From a bacterium (GTDB lineage: Archaea; Nanobdellota; Nanobdellia; SCGC-AAA011-G17; GW2011-AR17), in assembly GCA_030697685.1 (NCBI GenBank), contig JAUYPF010000009.1, forward strand, positions 1 through 35,910: 35,910 nucleotides of DNA, given 5' to 3'. Made by a program: the position numbers and the translations under genes. A model generated the notes under the pieces. The model did no database searches. It was not told the DNA's origin and worked only from the letters and a program-made list of their open reading frames with translations. This document shows positions 30,428 through 35,910 of this stretch, piece after piece; positions within the stretch are counted from its first letter, which is position 1; each line of letters opens with the position of its first letter.

Positions 30428-30457
30428 GGATTTTTAGTTCTGAAAGGATTTAAGAAG

Positions 30458-31174
30458 CTATCTATATCTTTCTCTGAATGGATTTAGTGCTTTCCATTCT
30501 GGGAAAGATGGACACTCACTTGGTGCACTTTTAGGGATATGTTCCTTGCCCCACATATACATCCCACAGGGATTTAATAACCCTTTTCCATACCACTCTT
30601 CTTCTTTCTTCTTTTTTGCTTCTTCTAGTGGGACAAAGTGATAAATAAGCACTTTAGAAAAAGTAGCAAAATCTCTTTCTGGATTATATCCTAAACTTGC
30701 ATACTCCAAAACTAACTCCATAAATTTTGTGTTTAAATCCCTATGAAAAAATCTATTTGTTAATTGGCCTTTTACTTTTCTTGATATTTCCATACCTTGA
30801 ACCTCTAAAAACGCAAACTCTAAGTGTCCTAAATGATGGGTTTCTCTCTCTCTTTCTAAAACTGAAAAATCTTTTTGTCTTATTCTTTCGTCAGCATCCA
30901 AAATGAGAATCCAATTTGTGCTTACCCTCTCTATCGAAACATTTCTTGAAGGGCCATAGCCATCAAATGGATGATCTCTCACTTCTAGATGAGGATATTC
31001 ACCTTTTGCTTGTTCTAAATATTCCCTTGTCCCATCTTTCGATCCTGTATCGACAATTATTGCTCTTTCTACAAATGGAAGTGTACTATCAACAAAATCT
31101 TTTATTCCACCAGCAGGATTCATTATCTCATCACGGATGATTGCACAAAGGCTTGTATCTCTTAGGATTGCCAT
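30458..31174 (-). CDS. Family 2 glycosyltransferase
   Basis: The 238-residue protein has a GT-A fold start (LCAIIRDEIMNPAGGIKDFVDS), the nucleotide-binding stretch AIIVDTGSKDGTREYL and the metal-binding DxD motif in NWILILDADERI. The family is that of small WaaE-like glycosyltransferases that transfer a sugar to lipid-linked or surface glycans. There are no membrane helices. It could serve glycosylation of surface proteins such as the sequon-rich protein at 4433, but that link is only inferred. The C-terminus includes YMWGKEHIPKSAPSECPSF, of unknown role. Confidence 0.85.
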   Translation of the reverse strand: MAILRDTSLCAIIRDEIMNPAGGIKDFVDSTLPFVERAIIVDTGSKDGTREYLEQAKGEYPHLEVRDHPFDGYGPSRNVSIERVSTNWILILDADERIRQKDFSVLERERETHHLGHLEFAFLEVQGMEISRKVKGQLTNRFFHRDLNTKFMELVLEYASLGYNPERDFATFSKVLIYHFVPLEEAKKKKEEEWYGKGLLNPCGMYMWGKEHIPKSAPSECPSFPEWKALNPFRERYR

Positions 31175-31237
31175 AGCCTTTTTTGTAAAAGGCCTTATTT
31201 AAAAAGCTTTTTATAGCTGCCTTTTCTCTTTTCAAAG

Positions 31238-31804
31238 ATGCTTCAAAAACTATTCAAGAAAGATACAAAAGATTTCGCACAAGAACTTTTAGGAATGTAT
31301 CTTATTCATGAATCTCCAGAAGGAAAAACAATTGGAAAAATTGTTGAAACAGAAGCATACCTTTGGAATGATCCTGCTGCACATTCCTTTCGAGGAAAAA
31401 CAATGAGAAATAGTCCTATGTTTGGTAAGCCAGGAACTGCCTATGTCTATTTTACCTATGGGATGCATTATTGTTTTAATGTTGTCACTGCAAATGTAGG
31501 CATTGGAGAAGCAGTGCTTATACGCGCACTTGAACCAATAGAAGGAATTGAACTTATGAAAAAAAGAAGGAAGAGGGAGGATTTGTATAATCTTTGTAAT
31601 GGACCTGCAAAGCTTGTGCAAGCCATGGGGATTAGCAAAGAACATAATACTCATTTTCTTCTCCACAAACCATTATATCTTGAAGAGAGAAAAAAAGAAA
31701 TGTTTTCTATTGTAAAAAAAACACGAATAGGAATTAGCCTTGCAAAAAATAAACTCTTTCGTTTTTACATCAAAGGAAATGATTTTGTTTCTTTTCCTGT
31801 TTAA
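31238..31804 (+). CDS. 3-methyladenine DNA glycosylase (AAG/MPG type)
   Basis: The 188-residue protein is the Aag/MPG family, which excises alkylated and deaminated purines in base excision repair. Matching blocks are [27 protein letters not shown] with the catalytic Glu in [44 protein letters not shown], and [15 protein letters not shown], then [12 protein letters not shown]. The length is that of bacterial and archaeal members. Its last 4 bases overlap the convergent lipoprotein gene. The start has a TTTAAAAA-like box about 35-40 nt upstream shared with the divergent GT2 gene. Confidence 0.95.
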   Translation: MLQKLFKKDTKDFAQELLGMYLIHESPEGKTIGKIVETEAYLWNDPAAHSFRGKTMRNSPMFGKPGTAYVYFTYGMHYCFNVVTANVGIGEAVLIRALEPIEGIELMKKRRKREDLYNLCNGPAKLVQAMGISKEHNTHFLLHKPLYLEERKKEMFSIVKKTRIGISLAKNKLFRFYIKGNDFVSFPV

Positions 31805-33078
31805 ATTAAAAGTTCATCCAGATTTTCATCCCAATTATTTGTATGAACTCTGTCTGCCATTTCTGCAATTGCTGCAAGAGGGATCATTTTTGATGCTGGG
31901 GCTTTATTTGTATGCGCCCAAGACTCAATCTCCAGCCAATCCTCCGGTTCTGTATTTGCATCATTATCAGGTGTGCTTAGAGAAGCATCCATTGAAGAGG
32001 CATATACATCATCTGGATTCAAACGTATCCATATATTATTACTTGAGAAACCATCATACCCTTGATGAGTATTTGGTTTGTCTTTTACTGCTTGTACATG
32101 GTCCCTTTCTGCAAAAACGAGCATGACATGTATATCTTTCTTTATTTTATCATAATTAAAAACTGTTTCTCTAAAATCCCATAGCTCTTCTGCTAATTCT
32201 GGTGTTGCAAGATTTTCTGGTCGTTCTATGCTTTCAAAAGCATTATTTTCTTCTAAAGCTTTTAGCAAAGCACGAGAATAAAATAGTTTTCCAAACATAT
32301 TAGGATGTTTGTCGCTTAAAACATACTCCACTACATCTAACTTTTTATTTTCATTTGCGTCAAAGTATGGAGCTTCACTTTTTGCATCCCATTGTACTGT
32401 AGAGTAATCTATACTTATAATTGTTGGAGAATAATCTTTTGGATAGGAATAAAAGGGATTATACACTGGATGATTATTTTCATCCCAATATCCAAGCTCT
32501 AAAGCATATAGTGTATCACTGGTAGGATTTTCTCTTCCTACAAAATAGTCCACATCAAGCTCATCTGCATAGAGTGCAAGAACATTTGTTGCTGCAATTC
32601 CTGGATGCGAAAAAGCATACAAACCAAGATTTTCTGTGTCTATAGAAATTTCTGATAAATCCTGTATATATTTTCCATTGGTATTAGGAATATCCCCAGA
32701 TGCAAAACGGATTACATCACGCAGTGCTTTGAGAGAATCTTCTCCTCCATAATCATATACTCCTTCACTTTTTGCTCCAGAAGGATCTGATTTTCCAGGC
32801 CAAAGATATGTTATATGAACAAAACCTAGTTCTGTGCTTTGTGTAAATTCTTTATCAAAAGTAGGTTCTTTTGGTGTGAAAAATGTTGAAACAGGAATAA
32901 TAACTGGAGCATTTGTATATCTTGGTTCTTTTGGAAGCGTAACCTGTACTGCAATATCTTTTCCTTCTGAATCAATATATGTTACAAAACTTTCTCCTGC
33001 TCTAGCTTTGTTTTCCTCTATGGAACAACTTGTAAAAAAAAGAAGAATAAGAAGAAGTATAAAAAATATTCTTTTCAT
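31801..33078 (-). CDS. Lipoprotein with alpha/beta-hydrolase-like domain
   Basis: The 425-residue protein starts with a lipoprotein signal ([22 protein letters not shown]); the Cys at about 18 would be lipidated outside the membrane. The mature part suggests an alpha/beta hydrolase: an early strand [11 protein letters not shown], a possible nucleophile elbow [15 protein letters not shown], and a late [16 protein letters not shown] strand with an acidic residue. A calcium-binding-like loop [13 protein letters not shown] lies near the middle. Catalytic assignment is tentative because the elbow is S-H-P-G rather than G-x-S-x-G. Its start codon overlaps the stop of the upstream HAD gene (ATGA), so translation is coupled. 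Confidence 0.65.
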   Translation of the reverse strand: MKRIFFILLLILLFFTSCSIEENKARAGESFVTYIDSEGKDIAVQVTLPKEPRYTNAPVIIPVSTFFTPKEPTFDKEFTQSTELGFVHITYLWPGKSDPSGAKSEGVYDYGGEDSLKALRDVIRFASGDIPNTNGKYIQDLSEISIDTENLGLYAFSHPGIAATNVLALYADELDVDYFVGRENPTSDTLYALELGYWDENNHPVYNPFYSYPKDYSPTIISIDYSTVQWDAKSEAPYFDANENKKLDVVEYVLSDKHPNMFGKLFYSRALLKALEENNAFESIERPENLATPELAEELWDFRETVFNYDKIKKDIHVMLVFAERDHVQAVKDKPNTHQGYDGFSSNNIWIRLNPDDVYASSMDASLSTPDNDANTEPEDWLEIESWAHTNKAPASKMIPLAAIAEMADRVHTNNWDENLDELLI

Positions 33079-33794
33079 TGTTTTCTTCTATACTCCTGCA
33101 AAGATCTTTGTGCAAGAAAAGTATCCTTTTTTATGGTATTATATATTTCTTGCATTTTTGCATCACTATTAATCCAATTTTTATAAAAACAAATTGCTTC
33201 ATGCATTTCTTTCATTTCCCGCAGCTTTTGTGCAAACTCACTCCAAACAGAAATAGAAGAAATTTGTCCTTTAAGTCCTTTTCCTGTATTTTCATGTGTG
33301 TTCCATTCTCTTTCTAAGAAAAAAAGATGTACTGGTGTGTCTATCAGTTCAAAAAGCTTTTTTAAGCTATCATCAATTATTGCGCGTGCATGTATTTTTC
33401 TGCACATATCTGCTTTTGCTTGGTCATTTGTTCCATAGATTGCTTCGATAGGAAGATGATGTTTTTTTACAAAAATCTTACAGGCTTCTAAAGATTGATT
33501 TGCTCTAGAGGTGATTATCGTAAAACGAAAAGATTCTTTGCATAAGGCATTAAGGACTTCTTTACAATGAGGATCCAATATATACTCATCCATATGCTGG
33601 ACTGTTACTTTGTCCATGAGTTGTTTGTACATTACTGAACCTAATGGATAAGTCTCTGACATACAAGTCCTTGGATTAATATTTATTTTATGATACTCTT
33701 TGGCATATTTTATTTTTACATGCTCACCTATTGCAATGCAGCCATCAAAATCTAAGGCTACATGTATTGTTTGTGCAATATAATTCTTAAGCAT
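33075..33794 (-). CDS. HAD-superfamily hydrolase
   Basis: Motif I (HVALDFDGCIAIGEH), motif II (FTIITSRANQS) and motif IV (ARAIIDDSLKKLFE) are all present, so a phosphatase-type HAD fold is clear. The cap region between motifs I and II is helical. The ORF track start at 33854 adds 20 residues lacking family features. I choose the ATG at 33794 because it lies just before the first beta strand and has a TTAAATAT box centred about 30 nt upstream, giving 239 residues. The C-terminal 60 residues are helical and of unknown role. The stop overlaps the lipoprotein start (ATGA), so the two are a coupled pair with unknown substrate. Confidence 0.75.
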   Translation of the reverse strand: MLKNYIAQTIHVALDFDGCIAIGEHVKIKYAKEYHKININPRTCMSETYPLGSVMYKQLMDKVTVQHMDEYILDPHCKEVLNALCKESFRFTIITSRANQSLEACKIFVKKHHLPIEAIYGTNDQAKADMCRKIHARAIIDDSLKKLFELIDTPVHLFFLEREWNTHENTGKGLKGQISSISVWSEFAQKLREMKEMHEAICFYKNWINSDAKMQEIYNTIKKDTFLAQRSLQEYRRKQ

Positions 33795-33819
33795 TGTTTC
33801 CTTTATAGTATGATAGTTC

Positions 33820-33827
33820 TTAAATAT
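33820..33827 (-). promoter_or_regulatory. TATA-like box for HAD gene
   Basis: ATATTTAA on the minus strand is centred about 30 nt upstream of the ATG at 33794. It supports the shorter start. Confidence 0.45.
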
Positions 33828-33950
33828 TTCTCTTACGCTGCTGGTGCATAACAAAAGCCTCGTATCCTAAGGTCATGTATTTTTCTTAAAAAATTTCCAA
33901 TTCTTTTTGTACAGTGTGCCATGTTTGTCCCCTCCCATCTTATCACCACT

Positions 33951-34526
33951 TTATGTTTGAAAACTCTTTATTATTGCCCCTAATTTAGCCATATTCCTTT
34001 TTTTCCCTTCATCACGTAATTTTACTGCTGCAGTTGAATAATACATATGATTTCTGAGGAATTGTAGAGAACTTGTATACCATCCTTCTCCTTCTGGAAT
34101 CCCTAATTCTTTTCTTACCGCTTCATTTTTTATTAAAAAATCATCCCTTCCAAGATTATCAAGGTCTGCATCACATAAAATTTCTTGAAGGAAATTTTTT
34201 GGAGCTGTAGGAATTTTTGTGGCTAAAATTAGAGAAGCTATTTGCTCAATTTGTGTTGTTGAATAACCTATTCCTGGAAGATAACGCCTTGCAAACTCTG
34301 CAGTTCTTTCTTCATTATCCTTTGCGGTTGGAATAAGAATTGCATCGTGAAGAAGTCCTGCGCTTCCAACAATTAATGTTTGCTCTGGACTGAGACCAGA
34401 TAGTTTTGCTAAACGCATAGATGCAAGATACACATCCACTGCATGTCCAAAATTATGATAAGGTAAATCTGGCATCATTGCACCCACCAAAGACATTAGA
34501 TTTCTTTCATCTTGATATACAACCAT
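33951..34526 (-). CDS. HD-domain phosphohydrolase
   Basis: The 191-residue protein has the HD-domain metal ligands: His in YHNFGHAVDVY, the His-Asp pair in AGLLHDAIL and the final Asp in CDADLDNLGRDDF. The motif spacing fits small HD phosphohydrolases acting on nucleotides or (p)ppGpp-like compounds. A Shine-Dalgarno GGAGGT lies about 6 nt before the ATG and a TATA box further up, so this gene has a leadered mRNA. It is divergent from the tandem Lrp regulator; the 111-nt gap holds both promoters, and the regulator may act on this gene. Confidence 0.85.
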   Translation of the reverse strand: MVVYQDERNLMSLVGAMMPDLPYHNFGHAVDVYLASMRLAKLSGLSPEQTLIVGSAGLLHDAILIPTAKDNEERTAEFARRYLPGIGYSTTQIEQIASLILATKIPTAPKNFLQEILCDADLDNLGRDDFLIKNEAVRKELGIPEGEGWYTSSLQFLRNHMYYSTAAVKLRDEGKKRNMAKLGAIIKSFQT

Positions 34527-34532
34527 GTTTGT

Positions 34533-34538
34533 ACCTCC
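34533..34538 (-). promoter_or_regulatory. Shine-Dalgarno site for HD-domain gene
   Basis: GGAGGT on the minus strand, about 6 nt before the ATG at 34526, fixes this start. A TTTTATATACC-type TATA box lies about 30 nt further upstream. Confidence 0.65.
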
Positions 34539-34607
34539 AAACCTAATATACTATAGTCAAAGGTATATAAAAAATAATTTATCCAAAATTGCCTATTTTC
34601 CGAAGAA

Positions 34608-34615
34608 TTTAAATA
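34608..34615 (+). promoter_or_regulatory. TATA box for the tandem Lrp gene
   Basis: TTTAAATA is centred 26 nt upstream of the ATG at 34638. It favours that start over the TTG at 34620 used in the ORF track. Confidence 0.6.
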
Positions 34616-34637
34616 TTTATTGCGTTATATACCTTAT

Positions 34638-35645
34638 ATGCGTTATCTGCAACAAACACAAACAGAGGATAAAGTCAAACTTGATATCAAGGATAAAAAG
34701 ATTCTTTCTCTTCTCAGTCAAAATGCTCGTGCAAATAGTAGCACCATCGCAAAAGAGGTTGTACTCTCGAGGGATACTGTTGCATACCGATTAGAGAATT
34801 ATCAAAAGAAAGGATTAATTCAGGGCTATAGAACTGTTGTTGATATAGGTCTTTTTGGCTATGATGCATATCATATTTTTCTTCAACTCAATAAACCTAC
34901 AGAAGAAATAGAAAAAAAACTTATTCAAAAATTTCAAGAATTTTCTTTTATGCGTGCAATTATAAAATTTAGTGGAAAATTTGATTTTGAACTTGCTGTG
35001 ATTGCAAAAGGATTACAAGATTTTGATAGAATCCTTGATGATATTCTCACTGCCTGCTCCCATTATCTTCAGGATTATCTTATTGTTGCTCGAACTGAAA
35101 CATATGTAGGAAGAGTTTTCCCTAGAAGTTTTTATGATTATAAGCAAGCACCACAAAAAAAGGTTGAAAGCAATGGAGTTATTCTTGATGCTCTTGATAA
35201 AAAATTACTTACTATTCTTGCTGATGATGCAACTGCTTCCTACCAATTCCTTGCAAAGAAAACAGGCTTATCTCCAGATGCAATTGCATACAGAATCAAA
35301 AAACTCCTCCAAGAGGGAGTTATTTTAAAATTTATTCCTGTCATTAACTATGCTGCACTCTCTTACAATATTTATGCTGTTCTTCTTCGTATTAGTGGGT
35401 TAGATATTAAAAGAAAAATTATATTGAAAAACTTTCTGAAAGAAAATCCACATATTCTCTGGGCTGTAAAATGTGTAGGGAGATTTAATGTGCTTAGTTA
35501 TATTTGTGTGAATACAACAGAAGAGCTCAATCAAACGATTATCCAATTACGAAATATCATTCCTGATACACTTATTGATTATGAAGTTCTTATTGCTTAT
35601 GAAGAATATAAATATACTTATTTTCCTGATTATGCCCTTCTATAA
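34638..35645 (+). CDS. Tandem (fused) Lrp/AsnC transcription regulator
   Basis: Two complete Lrp-type modules sit in one 335-residue chain. Module 1 has the HTH LDIKDKKILSLLSQNARANS/STIAKEVVLSRDTVAYRLENYQKKGLI and an alpha/beta ligand domain. Module 2 repeats it with LDALDKKLLTILADDATASYQFLAKKTGLSPDAIAYRIKKLLQEGVI. The RAM-like halves (AYHIFLQLNKP; IYAVLLRISGL) follow each HTH. The gene thus encodes an internal dimer, whereas classic Lrp proteins are homo-oligomers of one module. Ligand and targets are unknown. I start at the ATG at 34638 from promoter spacing. The first unit of the next gene begins 34 nt downstream. Confidence 0.88.
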   Translation: MRYLQQTQTEDKVKLDIKDKKILSLLSQNARANSSTIAKEVVLSRDTVAYRLENYQKKGLIQGYRTVVDIGLFGYDAYHIFLQLNKPTEEIEKKLIQKFQEFSFMRAIIKFSGKFDFELAVIAKGLQDFDRILDDILTACSHYLQDYLIVARTETYVGRVFPRSFYDYKQAPQKKVESNGVILDALDKKLLTILADDATASYQFLAKKTGLSPDAIAYRIKKLLQEGVILKFIPVINYAALSYNIYAVLLRISGLDIKRKIILKNFLKENPHILWAVKCVGRFNVLSYICVNTTEELNQTIIQLRNIIPDTLIDYEVLIAYEEYKYTYFPDYALL

Positions 35646-35650
35646 CAAAA

Positions 35651-35658
35651 TTTATAAG
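35651..35658 (+). promoter_or_regulatory. TATA box for the truncated last gene
   Basis: TTTATAAG is centred about 26 nt upstream of the ATG at 35680. Confidence 0.55.
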
Positions 35659-35679
35659 CTTCCATAAAAAAGGCATTCT

Positions 35680-35910
35680 ATGAGTCTACGACATTCTATT
35701 TTTCAAGGATTATTTTCTCTTCTTCATCCTTTTGAAAATGAGGATTTAGTTCTCCATTTAGATCATTCTAGCTATAGAAAAAACATTCTTGGATATGAAG
35801 GAGCAGCTGTTGTTTTGTACAGCCCTTCTCAAAATGGAGTGAAGAGCTTTTCTCCAAAACTTCAAAAAATATTGCAGTATACTGAAAATGCCTTTGGGCA
35901 ATCTGCACGG
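35680..35910 (+). CDS. Unknown protein, 3' end outside window
   Basis: This ORF is absent from the supplied track because it runs off the right edge. It is open for 77 codons from ATG 35680 (MSLRHSIFQGLFSLLHPFENEDLVL...). A TATA box at the leaderless distance supports the start. The visible part is a short helix followed by a strand pattern around GYEGAAVVLYSPSQNG. I do not recognise a family. Confidence 0.6.
   Translation, partial: MSLRHSIFQGLFSLLHPFENEDLVLHLDHSSYRKNILGYEGAAVVLYSPSQNGVKSFSPKLQKILQYTENAFGQSAR

Overview
The window is AT-rich, densely packed chromosomal DNA from an archaeon. The evidence is class I lysyl-tRNA synthetase, Alba, ribosomal protein eS17, a one-subunit-type tRNA-splicing endonuclease, RNase Z, an archaeal Trm-G10/Trm11-type methyltransferase and Lrp-type regulators. 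Many starts have a TATA-like box centred 25-27 nt upstream of the ATG, the usual signature of leaderless archaeal transcription. The style (very short gaps, small proteins with HTH repeats, a giant LamG surface protein, degenerate orphan families) suggests a DPANN lineage such as Woesearchaeota or Pacearchaeota. That placement is inference, because no rRNA is present.

Layout. 1-4.4 kb: an accessory block with two repeat-rich genes. One is the 3' part of an XRE-type HTH protein whose upstream repeats continue in frame to the window edge. The other is a 350-residue protein built of seven 48-residue units in an A-B-B-A-B-B-A order. Around them are two paralogous unknown genes, an amino acid permease and a CBS-pair protein. 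4.4-9.6 kb: one 1733-residue, heavily sequon-rich surface protein with three LamG-like domains, a membrane segment near each end and a cytoplasmic tail. 9.64-11.02 kb: a mobile element of 1376 bp that carries a TnpB-family gene as its only ORF, yet has perfect 16-bp terminal inverted repeats and an 8-bp target duplication, features IS605/IS1341 elements lack. Its TnpB lacks the RuvC-III acidic residue. 11-18.2 kb: housekeeping genes (lysS, a secreted protein, a small-ORF/HIT pair, tRNA with CAT anticodon, a uridine-kinase-like protein, a Kef-type antiporter, alba, eS17, Nudix). 18.2-19.5 kb: an AAA/DUF4143 ATPase behind two palindromic operator-like sites. 19.6-31.8 kb: a region rich in RNA maturation genes (Trm-G10/Trm11-like MTase, EndA, RNase Z, RtcA, TrmA/RlmD-like MTase), mixed with a PfkB kinase, HTH regulators, HAD, membrane protein, RBBP9-type hydrolase, GT2 and 3-methyladenine DNA glycosylase. 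31.8-35.9 kb: a lipoprotein hydrolase coupled to a HAD protein, an HD-domain protein, a tandem Lrp regulator and a truncated unknown gene.

The most unusual item is the TnpB-carrying element, which looks like capture of a (probably nuclease-defective) TnpB by a non-autonomous DDE-type transposon. Next are the higher-order repeat genes at the left edge and a missed 44-codon gene with its own promoter, stop-start coupled to a degenerate-HExxH protein. Several starts in the supplied ORF track were corrected from promoter spacing, Shine-Dalgarno placement or paralogue comparison.
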